Origin: Candidatus Galligastranaerophilus intestinavium
Lineage (GTDB): Bacteria; Cyanobacteriota; Vampirovibrionia; Gastranaerophilales; Gastranaerophilaceae
Assembly: GCA_018716625.1 (NCBI GenBank)
Contig: DVJQ01000049.1
Location: forward strand, 1-64,000
Reading direction: 5' to 3'
Length of the DNA: 64,000 bases
Numbering within the stretch: position 1 is the first letter of the stretch; the number at the start of each line of letters is the position of its first letter. The translations under genes were made by a program, and so were the position numbers. The notes beneath the pieces are model-generated. The model saw only the letters and a list, made by a program, of their open reading frames with translations. It searched no databases and was not told the DNA's origin. Positions 8,322-17,139 of the stretch are shown in pieces.

Positions 8322-10388
8322 ATGAAAGTACAAAACATCCATACTAACGCTTTTAGCAGTTCAAACAACAAAAGAGAAAATTTTAAGAAAAAAGATTATT
8401 TATCAGGACAAACAAGTTTTAGAGGTGTCGGTGCCCTTAGTACGGGTTCAAATGTGGTTTTATCAGGTCTTGTAAAGTTCTGGGAAGCAGTTGAGCGTGG
8501 CGGTCTTGCTGCAAGTTTTACAATTCAGGATATGCTTGGTACAAACATACCGAGAACTTGGGCTGCAAAAGACGTAGGTAAAGATATTACGGGCAAAAAC
8601 AACTGGGGTGCTGTATTAGAAAATGGTCTGCGCGAGTTTTTAACCGGTCCCAGTATGTTTCTTGTCCCTGCCGGTGTTTTGGCTGTTTCCTCAAAATACG
8701 GCGGAAAGTCGCATGGTGTTCCTGTTCAGACAATCAAAGATTTTGGTGAAATAATTTCAAATTCAAATATTGATGTCACAAATAAAGAAGCATTTAAAAA
8801 GTCTTTCTATGAAAGTGTTTTGAAAAAAGCTTTCTATAATTTTGACGGTATTAACCAAGCTGATAATTTGCTTGATAAAGGCATTGATGTCAATGATTAC
8901 ATCAAGAGAATTTTGGATATGGAAAATGCCAAGAGTAAGGGTTTGTTTAAAAATATCAGAAACATTCCTGTGCCTGATTCGAAAGAAGATATTCTTGATG
9001 GCATTATAAATATGTTTGTTAAAAACAAAAAGGCAAACACATCGGGCTATCCTGATTTCTTAAATGCACTAATAAGTGACAGTAAATATGCTAAAAACTC
9101 TAAGAATTTAGAGGTTAGATTCAGCAGCTTAATTGAAAGAATGGGTAAGTATTCCGATGATTTCTTTGCAGCTTTTGAGCGCTCGGGCAAGGAAAATGTA
9201 GCTGACTTTGTTGAACAATTTACAAAAAACAGAATGGGCGGAAGATTTGCCACAAACATTGCAATGGGTGTGTTTACCGCGGCATTTATGTGGTTTATTC
9301 CAAAAATATATACTGTAAATAAGACAAACCCCGAAACTGACCCTGTAAGACAAAAGGCAGCGGAGCTAAAATCTGAATATTCTGACAAATCAGGTGATAA
9401 TGTCAGCTTTAAAGGTGGCGGCATAAGTAAAGTTATGTCTGATTTAGGCTCCAAGGTTGACCCTTCGAATTTCAATAATTTTTCTAAAGCTGCAAGCAGC
9501 TTGGAGTGCAAAGGTATTGATATTGCACGACCAATGTTTTACACCCTTATCACCGGTTGCACCCTTGTACCAAGACTTATTCAGTCTGCAAAACGTGATA
9601 TTGAAAGCTCAAAGAAAAACGGCGGCCCTGTTCAGTGGGATGAAACATCAAATATTTTAAGACGTGATATTACAACAATTCTGACAATACTTTTTGCCAT
9701 GGAGGGTCTGGGTGTTGCAATGGCACTGTTCGGCTCTAAAAAAAGCGGCGTGGTATTAACAAGCGATATATTGAACAAGGGTGATAATATATTTAAAAAG
9801 TTCTGGAATGTTATTAACCCTGAAAGTAGTGTAAAGGTTCTCGGCAAAGCTGAAAACACTGCTCAAATGTCAAATTTTGCAAATATGGATCAGGTAATGA
9901 GGTTTTTTGAATACAACCAAGAAAAGAAAGGGAACTTGTATAAGTTGTTGCACTCTGGTTCCAAGTCTAATAAAGAAGGCAGTTTGTACTCGGTTGCAAA
10001 AAAGCTTTTTGGCGATGTGGTTGACGACACAAAAGTAAGTGTTGATGACTTGAGAAATAAACTTAACTCAGGTGAATGTGACAAGAAATATATTCAAGAA
10101 TTTCTCGACATATTAAATGATGCAGATAAAAATCCCTTGTTGGGCTTTGCAAATAAAATAAATGCAATTTTCCAAACTATTTCTCTTGGAATTGTAACCG
10201 GATTCTTGGGTTTTGGTCTGCCAAAGATTAATGAAATAGTTATTAGAAATAAATATCTGAAGAAAGATTATGCGCTAAATCCAAAATACGCTGATCCAAA
10301 TGTTCATATTCCGGATTATAGTATTTTGAAAAATTTGCAACCTTTTGAAAAACAAACTTATCAATATTTCTTAGGAAATAAACGCTAA
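8322..10388 (+). CDS. large lineage-specific membrane protein with F-x-G tag
   Basis: A 688-residue protein of unknown function. Near residue 32 it carries TSFRG, and near 363 a second copy, VSFKGGG. There is no classical signal peptide. Hydrophobic stretches near residues 100-117, 308-328, 400-416, 450-470 and 620-640 suggest several membrane spans between long charged segments. The overall plan (N-terminal tag, spaced hydrophobic helices, internal FKG near a polar linker) resembles the 772-residue protein at 46855, suggesting distant paralogy. AGAGG precedes the ATG and a TAAAAT lies about 20 bases further up. It is followed by a strong terminator. No enzyme motif was seen; a structural envelope role is a guess. 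Confidence 0.8.
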   Translation: MKVQNIHTNAFSSSNNKRENFKKKDYLSGQTSFRGVGALSTGSNVVLSGLVKFWEAVERGGLAASFTIQDMLGTNIPRTWAAKDVGKDITGKNNWGAVLENGLREFLTGPSMFLVPAGVLAVSSKYGGKSHGVPVQTIKDFGEIISNSNIDVTNKEAFKKSFYESVLKKAFYNFDGINQADNLLDKGIDVNDYIKRILDMENAKSKGLFKNIRNIPVPDSKEDILDGIINMFVKNKKANTSGYPDFLNALISDSKYAKNSKNLEVRFSSLIERMGKYSDDFFAAFERSGKENVADFVEQFTKNRMGGRFATNIAMGVFTAAFMWFIPKIYTVNKTNPETDPVRQKAAELKSEYSDKSGDNVSFKGGGISKVMSDLGSKVDPSNFNNFSKAASSLECKGIDIARPMFYTLITGCTLVPRLIQSAKRDIESSKKNGGPVQWDETSNILRRDITTILTILFAMEGLGVAMALFGSKKSGVVLTSDILNKGDNIFKKFWNVINPESSVKVLGKAENTAQMSNFANMDQVMRFFEYNQEKKGNLYKLLHSGSKSNKEGSLYSVAKKLFGDVVDDTKVSVDDLRNKLNSGECDKKYIQEFLDILNDADKNPLLGFANKINAIFQTISLGIVTGFLGFGLPKINEIVIRNKYLKKDYALNPKYADPNVHIPDYSILKNLQPFEKQTYQYFLGNKR

Positions 10389-10414
10389 CCCCTTTGCATA
10401 CGATGTGTGTAAAT

Positions 10415-10449
10415 AAAAAAGCGGGACTTGTTTAATTGTCCCGCTTTTA
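10415..10449. terminator. bidirectional intrinsic terminator
   Basis: GCGGGAC (10421-10427) pairs with GTCCCGC (10438-10444). It is flanked by an A-run and a TTTT, so it can end transcription of both the gene at 8322 and the convergent gene at 10469. Confidence 0.85.
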
Positions 10450-10468
10450 AATTTTTTAAACTTCCTTT

Positions 10469-10915
10469 TTATTCTAAAATTTCTTCCAGTTGTGCTTTAT
10501 CTGTGTATTTTTGATCAATTTGACCAGACTTAAATGCTGTTTGTGTGTCTATAAAGCGACCGACAATACCTGCAAGGACTATACCTGCGCCTGCAATAAT
10601 TTTTGTCGATGTTGGCAAGCTTTTAATTCCGTCTGCTACATCTTTAAGAAATTCACCGGCTTTTGGTGCAAGTTCTTTGAATTTGTCGGAATTTTTTACA
10701 ACATCAACAAGTTTATCTACTACATTGTTTACTGTTTTTGAATTCATTGCAACAAGTGTAGTTCCTGCTACTGCTGTACCTGCTGCTGCCGATTTTAAGC
10801 CGCCACCTACAGCATTTTTTGTTTGTTCAGTTGCATAATCAATTCTGTTTCCCAAGCTTCCTTTGCCAAGTGCCAAGTTTGTACCATATGCCATAGTTGA
10901 TAATTTTACGTTCAT
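10469..10915 (-). CDS. small hypothetical membrane protein (lineage-specific)
   Basis: A 148-residue protein starting MNVKLSTMAYGTNLALGKGS. The ATG at 10915 is chosen because AAGGAG lies just upstream, although the frame extends 13 codons further. Two hydrophobic Ala/Gly-rich segments lie near residues 41-57 and 106-123, with a Lys/Asp-rich amphipathic part between. No signal peptide and no recognised domain. The N-terminal MNV and general build resemble the 106-residue protein at 30631. It is divergent from the XRE regulator at 11184, and a perfect palindrome lies in the shared region. Confidence 0.75.
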   Translation of the reverse strand: MNVKLSTMAYGTNLALGKGSLGNRIDYATEQTKNAVGGGLKSAAAGTAVAGTTLVAMNSKTVNNVVDKLVDVVKNSDKFKELAPKAGEFLKDVADGIKSLPTSTKIIAGAGIVLAGIVGRFIDTQTAFKSGQIDQKYTDKAQLEEILE

Positions 10916-10950
10916 AGTTTTCTCCTTTTTTTCTAATTCTAAATACTGAT

Positions 10951-10964
10951 TCAAAACGTTTTGA
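10951..10964. promoter_or_regulatory. 14-bp perfect palindrome, candidate operator
   Basis: TCAAAACGTTTTGA is a perfect inverted repeat 36 bases upstream of the minus-strand ATG at 10915, where a transcription start would be expected. The divergent neighbour is an XRE-type regulator, a natural candidate to bind here. Operator function is inferred. Confidence 0.4.
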
Positions 10965-11183
10965 TGTATTTATAAAGGATTTTTGTTTTAATTTATTGCT
11001 TAATTAATAGAAATTAAATATCAAAAAAATTAAATATACAGAAATAACAATGCATTTAAGCTTCATAAAACTTAAAATAATTTTGTTTATATGGAAAAAA
11101 TAATACTGAAATTAATATAATTACCGATATTACTTCGTTATAAATAAGTCAAAATAAATTTATACTAGTTCTTACGGTGTATT

Positions 11184-11510
11184 ATGAAAGTAAAAAGACT
11201 ATTAGGACGAAAAATTAAGCAATATAGAGTTTTAAAAGGTTTTACTCAGGAGGAGCTAGCTGAAAAACTCAACATCTCGCAGCGTACTTTGAGCGGTATT
11301 GAGTGCGGGACAAATTTTTTAAGCTCAAATACGCTTGAAAAAATATTGGAAGTTTTTGATATCTCGCTTGAGGAGATGTTTTATTTTAACTACTTAAAAT
11401 CTAACAAAGAAATAGTAAATGAGTTAATAAATGACATCAAGGCTTATGCAGATGATACGCAAAAGCTGCAAACCATATACAAAGTGGTGAAAGCTATAAT
11501 AAGAGATTAG
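11184..11510 (+). CDS. XRE-family transcriptional regulator
   Basis: A 108-residue protein. Residues about 6-62 form a Cro/C1-type helix-turn-helix (GRKIKQYRVLKGFTQEELAE, then ISQRTLSGIECGTNF as the recognition region). The C-terminal 45 residues are a short helical tail, perhaps for dimerisation. A TATACT at 11161-11166 is a possible -10; only a weak ACGGTG precedes the ATG. It abuts the convergent TPR gene with no gap (11510/11511). A likely target is its divergent neighbour at 10915. Confidence 0.85.
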   Translation: MKVKRLLGRKIKQYRVLKGFTQEELAEKLNISQRTLSGIECGTNFLSSNTLEKILEVFDISLEEMFYFNYLKSNKEIVNELINDIKAYADDTQKLQTIYKVVKAIIRD

Positions 11511-12275
11511 TTATTTTACTACTTTTAAATTACCTTTTTTACAAGAATTATTTTCATACATTTCGCAAATTCTCCCCACAAGGGACTTTGTTGTGTCAGA
11601 GTGTGGTTTTTTTGCGATATATTTTTTGTAATATCTTATTGCGCGTGCAAATTTGTTCATTTTGTCAAAACAAATACCAAGACCTAAGTTTGCCCTATAG
11701 TATGCGGGATTTATTTTTAGTATTTGATAAAAAAGTACTGCAGCCTCATTGTACTCGCCTAATGTAATATGCAAACCTGCTTTGTGGTTGTATGCAGGTA
11801 TATAGTTTGGATTTTCTTCTATTATTTTTTGATAGATACTGAGCGCCATATCCTCCTCGCCCAAAAGTTCATGCGATATTGCAAGCTGAATTTGCGCATT
11901 TGTATTTGAAGGATTTAATTTTATAGTTCTTATAAAATTTTTTCTTGCCTCTTGTGAGTTAGCATTTAAAAGGTGATTAAGCCCCATTTCATAGTATATT
12001 TCAGAATCAAACCTGCTAAGCACCCTTGCTTTTTTAAGATGGTTAATTGCTTTGTCGTAACATTTAATTTTTTTGTACGCCTTTGAAATTTCTTTGTATG
12101 TTTCAATGTCACTTTTAGTGAAAATCATGGACATAAGATATTCTTTTATGGCTTTTCTATAGTTTTTTTGATGCATAAATTTTCTTGCAAGCTTAAAATG
12201 CTCGCATTCTTTTGTATATACAGGCTGGAGGTATTTTTCCAGCTTTTGTTCATTATTTGTAAATTTTATCCCCAT
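11511..12275 (-). CDS. TPR-repeat protein
   Basis: A 254-residue cytoplasmic protein made of about six tetratricopeptide repeats from residue 25 to 235. Examples are YRKAIKEYLMSMIFTKSD, YDKAINHLKKARVLSRFD and YNEAAVLFYQILKINPAYY. There is no signal peptide. GAGGA precedes the ATG with a normal gap. It resembles the TPR proteins at 1-1634 and 25049 in type but is not obviously a close copy. Its partner is unknown. Confidence 0.85.
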   Translation of the reverse strand: MGIKFTNNEQKLEKYLQPVYTKECEHFKLARKFMHQKNYRKAIKEYLMSMIFTKSDIETYKEISKAYKKIKCYDKAINHLKKARVLSRFDSEIYYEMGLNHLLNANSQEARKNFIRTIKLNPSNTNAQIQLAISHELLGEEDMALSIYQKIIEENPNYIPAYNHKAGLHITLGEYNEAAVLFYQILKINPAYYRANLGLGICFDKMNKFARAIRYYKKYIAKKPHSDTTKSLVGRICEMYENNSCKKGNLKVVK

Positions 12276-12401
12276 ATTTTCCTCAATATATCCAGTTTAT
12301 GATTTTTTTGATAAAAAAAGATTAATCTTTCGGTTTAATTTTATATATCAATAGGATTATTTTTGTTATAATTTAAAATATTTTTATCGAAGGGGGTAAA
12401 A

Positions 12402-13235
12402 TTGGAAATTTTGAAATTTTTTGAAAGCATTAAATGGGTTGATGTTTTAAATATTATTTTTACGCTAATATTTTTTATATTTGCAACCAAGTTTGTAAAG
12501 ACATTTATGTTACATGTTTTTGAGCGTGTAAAAAAGCGTGCAAAAGATATTGAAAGCGCAAAAAACTTTGACACGCTTTGCATTATCTCAATTCATGCAA
12601 TAAACTTTATAATTTTTATCTTTGTGGCAATAAATATCCTAAATCATCTCGGTGTTGATGTTCGTCCCATTATCACCGCAGCAGGTGTTTTGGGTGTTGC
12701 GGTAGGTTTTGGTTCAAAGCGTTTTGTTGAAGATTTGTTATCAGGTCTTACCATACTTTTTGAAGGTCAATTGAGAGTTGGTGATGTTGTTGAAATTCAA
12801 GGGGTCACAGGCACTGTTGAAAAAATTACTCTCTCAATTATTGTTTTAAGAAGTATAGACGGCGCAGCGCACTTCATAAGAAACGGGCTCGTTGATATTA
12901 TTACAAATTATACACGTGGTTTTTCTTATTCTCTTGTTGATATTTCGGTTGCCTATAAAGAAAATATTGCTCATGTTATGGAAGTTTTAAAGCAAATCGG
13001 TGAGGAACTTAGAAATGACGAGTGTTATGGAGATAAAATTCTTGGTGAAATTGAAGTTTTAGGGCTTGATAAATTTAACGACAGTTCAATTACAATTCTT
13101 ACAAGGTTTAAGACTCTGCCAAGGCACCAGTGGGAAATAAAGAGGATTTTTAATCTTAGAATAAAAGAAAAATTTGACGAGTTAGGGATTGAAATACCAT
13201 TTAACCAACTTGTCGTCACTCAAAATAAAGAATAA
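12402..13235 (+). CDS. mscS: small-conductance mechanosensitive channel, MscS family
   Basis: A 277-residue MscS channel. Transmembrane segments lie near residues 15-37 and 62-84, followed by the pore helix region ITAAGVLGVAVGFGSKRFVE. The beta domain follows (QLRVGDVVEIQGVTGTVEKI), then the C-terminal alpha/beta vestibule. It opens under membrane tension to release solutes on hypo-osmotic shock. The start is a TTG at 12402, supported by AGGGGG about five bases upstream; TATAAT lies at 12367-12372. It is followed by a terminator shared with pepA. Confidence 0.93.
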   Translation: MEILKFFESIKWVDVLNIIFTLIFFIFATKFVKTFMLHVFERVKKRAKDIESAKNFDTLCIISIHAINFIIFIFVAINILNHLGVDVRPIITAAGVLGVAVGFGSKRFVEDLLSGLTILFEGQLRVGDVVEIQGVTGTVEKITLSIIVLRSIDGAAHFIRNGLVDIITNYTRGFSYSLVDISVAYKENIAHVMEVLKQIGEELRNDECYGDKILGEIEVLGLDKFNDSSITILTRFKTLPRHQWEIKRIFNLRIKEKFDELGIEIPFNQLVVTQNKE

Positions 13236-13238
13236 AAA

Positions 13239-13270
13239 ACAGAGGGCTTATCAAAAGCCCTCTGTTGAAT
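13239..13270. terminator. bidirectional intrinsic terminator
   Basis: ACAGAGGGCT pairs with AGCCCTCTGT (13256-13265) over a short loop, with A-rich and T-rich flanks. It sits between the convergent mscS and pepA. Confidence 0.8.
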
Positions 13271-13271
13271 T

Positions 13272-14768
13272 TTACATAGACATTATGTGATTTGTAAGTG
13301 TCCTTATCAAAACGCCTGTTGCGCCCTTGTTTAATTCTCTGTATGGTTTATCTATAAAGGCTGTTCCTGCAATATCAAGGTGAACCCAGTTTTTGCTTTT
13401 TGTAAAGTTTTGAAGGAATCGTCCTGCAACACTTGCTCCTGCAAATCTTGAGCCTGTGTTTCTCATATCGGCAACATCACTTTTTAGCATATCTTGCATA
13501 TCGTCAAATATTGGCAGTTCCCAGAGTGCTTCACCGCATTCCTTGCCTTTTTGAATTATTTTTTTGATTGTATCGGGGTTGTTGCCCATAATGCCTGTTA
13601 TATTTTGCCCCAAGGCAACAATACAAGCTCCTGTAAGTGTTGCTATGTCAATAATTTCATCAGCCTCAAGTTCATCTGCATATGTAAGGACATCTGCCAA
13701 GGTCAGCCTGCCTTCTGCATCTGTGTTATCTACCTCAATTGTTTTTCCGTTTTTGGCTGTTATTATATCACCTTGTTTGTAGGATGTTCCGCTTGGCATA
13801 TTTTCGCAAAGCGCACTTAGTGCGTGAACTTCAACATCGGGTTTTAGTGCGGCTATTGCCTGAATTATACCCAAAACTGTTGCGCAGCCTGACATATCGG
13901 TTTTCATAGTTAACATTGAATTTGCCGGTTTTATATCAAGCCCGCCCGAGTCAAATGTTATACCTTTGCCTATCAGAACAATTTTTTTCTTTGCTTTTTT
14001 TGTAGGTTTATATGCTAAGTGGATAAATTTTGGCTCATGTGCGCTTCCTTGTCCAACTGCAAGGAATGTGTTGAAGTTCATTTGTTGCAATTGTTTTTTA
14101 TTGTAAACACTAAACTCTAAGCCAAGGTCTGTACCTAAGTTTTTTGCAATTTCTGAAATTGCCTCAGGCGTAGCATTTTGTGCAGGCTCGTTTATTAAAT
14201 CTTTTGTAAAATCCATTGCAGAGCATATTATTTTTGCACAATTTACACCTGCTTTTGCAAGTTTTTCATCTTTTGTATTGTCTGTTGTAATTTTTACTTT
14301 TTTAATTTGTGAATTTGATTTTTTACTTTTATATTTGTCAAAATCGTATGTAGCTATCAATATGCCTTCAGAAATTGCCTGTGCGCACTTTTGTGTATCA
14401 AAGTTGCCGCTTTGTACTCCTAAAAGTTCAAAACAAACATTTTTTACATTTAGTGTTTTATCTAATTGTTTTATAACTTTAGCACTAAGTTCTACCAGTT
14501 TTGTGTTTGTAAACTCTTTCTTTTTACCAAGCCCAACGAGCATAATTTTATCGGAGGGTATTTTTAAGTATGTCGGTACAATCTCACTGTCTGCGAATTT
14601 ACCCTTGAAGCCTTCTTTTTTAATAATATAGTCACTTATTAGACCCCCAAGCGATGAGTCCAATTTTTTTTGTGATTGCGTGAGGGTTTTATCATCTTCA
14701 AAAACCCCAATAACAAGAGCATTGCACAGTGCATTTGTTAACTCCTGATTTTTAACAGAAATATCCAT
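13272..14768 (-). CDS. pepA: leucyl aminopeptidase (M17)
   Basis: A 498-residue metallopeptidase. The catalytic C-terminal half carries VLIGKGITFDSGGLDIKP, MKTDMSGCATVLG and NTDAEGRLTLADVL, with the Lys, Asp and Glu ligands of the two-metal M17 centre in place. The N-terminal half is the usual divergent regulatory domain. It releases N-terminal amino acids from peptides in the cytoplasm. Its start lies 17 bp inside the end of trmFO, so it is the third gene of an operon with trmFO and the HD-GYP gene. Confidence 0.95.
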   Translation of the reverse strand: MDISVKNQELTNALCNALVIGVFEDDKTLTQSQKKLDSSLGGLISDYIIKKEGFKGKFADSEIVPTYLKIPSDKIMLVGLGKKKEFTNTKLVELSAKVIKQLDKTLNVKNVCFELLGVQSGNFDTQKCAQAISEGILIATYDFDKYKSKKSNSQIKKVKITTDNTKDEKLAKAGVNCAKIICSAMDFTKDLINEPAQNATPEAISEIAKNLGTDLGLEFSVYNKKQLQQMNFNTFLAVGQGSAHEPKFIHLAYKPTKKAKKKIVLIGKGITFDSGGLDIKPANSMLTMKTDMSGCATVLGIIQAIAALKPDVEVHALSALCENMPSGTSYKQGDIITAKNGKTIEVDNTDAEGRLTLADVLTYADELEADEIIDIATLTGACIVALGQNITGIMGNNPDTIKKIIQKGKECGEALWELPIFDDMQDMLKSDVADMRNTGSRFAGASVAGRFLQNFTKSKNWVHLDIAGTAFIDKPYRELNKGATGVLIRTLTNHIMSM

Positions 14769-16083
14769 TTCTTATCTCCTTTATGTATTCAAGCGCAATG
14801 TTTGACAGTAATGCGCCTTTCTCCTCTTTACTTTTTTTCTTTAATTTTTCAACTTCTTGTGGCTTTTCAACAATACCCCAGTTTGAATTTATCGGTTGAA
14901 AAGCTTTGTGATTGGCAAATGTAATGTACTCTAAAAGCGCCCCGAGCATGCATTTTGCTTCAAGTTCAAGCAGCTTTTCTCCTCTCAGGTGCCTTAACAT
15001 ATTAATGCCCGCAAAGAGTCCCGTTGCAATGCTTTCACTGTAACCTTCCACGCCTGTTATTTGCCCTGCAAAAAATAAATTCGGGTTAAATTTCGTTTGA
15101 AGTGTTTTATTTAAAATTTTTGGACTATTTATAAACGTATTTGCATGCATTACTCCATAGCGGACTATTTGTGCATTTTCAAGGGCAGGGATTGAGTTTA
15201 TAAGTTTTTTTTGTTCTCCCCATTTTAAATTCGTTTGAAAACCGACCAAGTTGTACAAGTCAGCTTGTTTATCGTCTTGCCTTAGTTGAACGACTGCATA
15301 GAACTGGTAGTTTTTGTGGTGTTCTTCCCTTGTTCTTTTATCAAAAAGCCCTACGGGTTTCATAGGCCCAAAGCGTAAAGTGTCAAAGCCGCGAGAGGCT
15401 ATAACTTCAATAGGCATACAGCCTTCAAAGTATTTTGCCTCAAAGCTTTTGAGAGGAATTTTTTCTGCCGTCGTTAATATGTTGTAAAAATTTTCGTACT
15501 CGTCCTTGTTTAAGGGGCAATTTATAAAATCCGCATTTCCCTTGTCCCAGCGACTTGCATAAAATGCCTTTTCAAAGTTTATTGTTTCTTTTTTGACTAT
15601 TGGGGCAACTGCATCAAAAAAGTGAAAATTGTCCTCTCCGGTGAGTTTTTTTATTTCAGAACAAAGACTATCCGATGTTAGTGGCCCTGTTGCAACAATT
15701 GTAGGGGTTTTTGGCAATTGCGTTATTTCTTCCCTTATTATTTCAATATTGGGGTGATTTTCTATAATTTGCGTTATTTTTTTGCTAAATCCCCACCTGT
15801 CAATAGAGAGTGAATTGCCTGAGGGAACTCTGTTGTTGTATGCTTCTTCAATTAATTTTGAACCGAGTAGTCTTGCCTCCTCTTTTAATAACCCTGAAGC
15901 GCTTGTCACAGATTGTGCTCCAAGGCTGTTTGAACATACAAACTCTGCAAAATCAGAGCTTGTGTGCGCTCCTGTGGTTTTATTTGGGCGCATTTCGTAA
16001 AGTTTTACTTTTACGTTGTTATCGGCCAGATATATTGCAGCCTGAGAGCCTGCCAGACCGCCACCTATTACTATAGCGTTCAA
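14752..16083 (-). CDS. trmFO: folate-dependent tRNA (uracil-54-C5)-methyltransferase
   Basis: A 443-residue flavoprotein using methylene-tetrahydrofolate to make ribothymidine at tRNA position 54. The N-terminus has the FAD-binding AIVIGGGLAGSQAAIYLA, then VCSNSLGAQ, and a C-terminal GQITGVEGYSESIATGL, all family signatures. The start codon is TTG at 16083, overlapping the upstream stop as TTGA; GAGGAG lies about nine bases upstream, which decides this start. It sits in an operon with the HD-GYP gene and pepA. Confidence 0.95.
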   Translation of the reverse strand: MNAIVIGGGLAGSQAAIYLADNNVKVKLYEMRPNKTTGAHTSSDFAEFVCSNSLGAQSVTSASGLLKEEARLLGSKLIEEAYNNRVPSGNSLSIDRWGFSKKITQIIENHPNIEIIREEITQLPKTPTIVATGPLTSDSLCSEIKKLTGEDNFHFFDAVAPIVKKETINFEKAFYASRWDKGNADFINCPLNKDEYENFYNILTTAEKIPLKSFEAKYFEGCMPIEVIASRGFDTLRFGPMKPVGLFDKRTREEHHKNYQFYAVVQLRQDDKQADLYNLVGFQTNLKWGEQKKLINSIPALENAQIVRYGVMHANTFINSPKILNKTLQTKFNPNLFFAGQITGVEGYSESIATGLFAGINMLRHLRGEKLLELEAKCMLGALLEYITFANHKAFQPINSNWGIVEKPQEVEKLKKKSKEEKGALLSNIALEYIKEIRNGYFC

Positions 16084-17072
16084 AATTTCAGCTCCTCAAA
16101 CGATGTTGTATCGCCGTAGCTTAACATATGAACAAATGCGTACAGCGGTTTTGGCGAAAAGGCTCTACTGCCCGCCTTTAAGAGTGCCCTGAGCGCTTCT
16201 CTAAAGTTTGAAACTTCAAGATTTGTAGCAGAAGATGTCATATTGTCAAAGTGGTTACAGACGGCGATTATTTGGGCGTATTCGCTAATCATTGTGGAAG
16301 AAATTCCATAAGGCCAGCCTGTGCCGTCCATTCTCTCGTGGTGCTGCAGAGCTACTCTTGCTATGTTTTCACTCAGCTTGAGTTCGGTTTTAATGAGTTT
16401 GTGACCTATTAAGGGGTGTTTTTTATATGCTGATTCTTCGTCTTTTGTCATTTTGGTCAAGTCGCTTGTTTCGCCTGTGAGTTTTACTTTTCCTATGTCG
16501 TGTAAAAGCGCACTCAGTGCTATTTCCATGATTTGAAGTTCGTTATATTCCAGTTTGTTGGCAAGAAATACACTAAAAATTGCAGTATTTAGCGGGTGAA
16601 TGTTTTTGTGTTCTCCAAGCAGTTTTAATTCTGAGAAAAACTGCACATTCTTTCTTATTAGCTGAGAATCTTTTATTATTTTGTCTCTAATTTCAAGTAT
16701 CATAGACTTTGCGCGCATAACATCGCTTTGGTTGAACATATCCATTGCATTTATGTAGCCTGACTTTAGTTCAATTTGAGTTTCAAAGTCTATTTTAGAT
16801 TTTTTATTAAAAGGACCGTATTTTTTTATATTTTCTTGTGTGTCTATGTAATTTTCTTGGGAATTTTTTCTGTATGCCGTTTTTTGAGAATTGTCAATTT
16901 TTTGCGGATGACTTTCTTCTTTTTTAAAGAGAACTTCATGGTTTCTGACAAGCAAAATTTTTCCGGGTGTTAGAATTTCGCCGGCTTCAAGTATTTTTGT
17001 ACCCTTTTCATCATATAAATCATAAGGGAGTATTTTTTGTGAAATTATTTCTTCACTGGATACAACTATCAT
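16080..17072 (-). CDS. HD-GYP-type phosphodiesterase (GWP variant)
   Basis: About 330 residues. The N-terminal 100 residues are divergent. The C-terminal HD-GYP domain has [17 protein letters not shown] and ALQHHERMDGTGWPYGIS; the family's GYP reads GWP here. The HD metal ligands look intact, so c-di-GMP hydrolysis is plausible. A GTG at 17108 could extend it by 12 residues, but TATAAT (minus strand 17084-17079) ends six bases before the ATG at 17072, which fits a leaderless start. It heads the operon with trmFO and pepA, an unusual pairing with tRNA modification. It is divergent from rlmN. Confidence 0.85.
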   Translation of the reverse strand: MIVVSSEEIISQKILPYDLYDEKGTKILEAGEILTPGKILLVRNHEVLFKKEESHPQKIDNSQKTAYRKNSQENYIDTQENIKKYGPFNKKSKIDFETQIELKSGYINAMDMFNQSDVMRAKSMILEIRDKIIKDSQLIRKNVQFFSELKLLGEHKNIHPLNTAIFSVFLANKLEYNELQIMEIALSALLHDIGKVKLTGETSDLTKMTKDEESAYKKHPLIGHKLIKTELKLSENIARVALQHHERMDGTGWPYGISSTMISEYAQIIAVCNHFDNMTSSATNLEVSNFREALRALLKAGSRAFSPKPLYAFVHMLSYGDTTSFEELKF

Positions 17073-17078
17073 TACTAA

Positions 17079-17133
17079 ATTATAACTCTTTTTTACAAAA
17101 TTACACACGTTATATGTATGATTATGGTAGAAT
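17079..17133. promoter_or_regulatory. divergent leaderless promoters (HD-GYP / rlmN)
   Basis: Minus strand: TATAAT at 17084-17079, then six bases, then ATG 17072. Plus strand: TGG followed by TAGAAT at 17128-17133 (extended -10 form), then six bases, then ATG 17140. Neither gene has a clear Shine-Dalgarno, and no convincing -35 is seen for either. Confidence 0.5.
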
Positions 17134-17139
17134 TTTACT

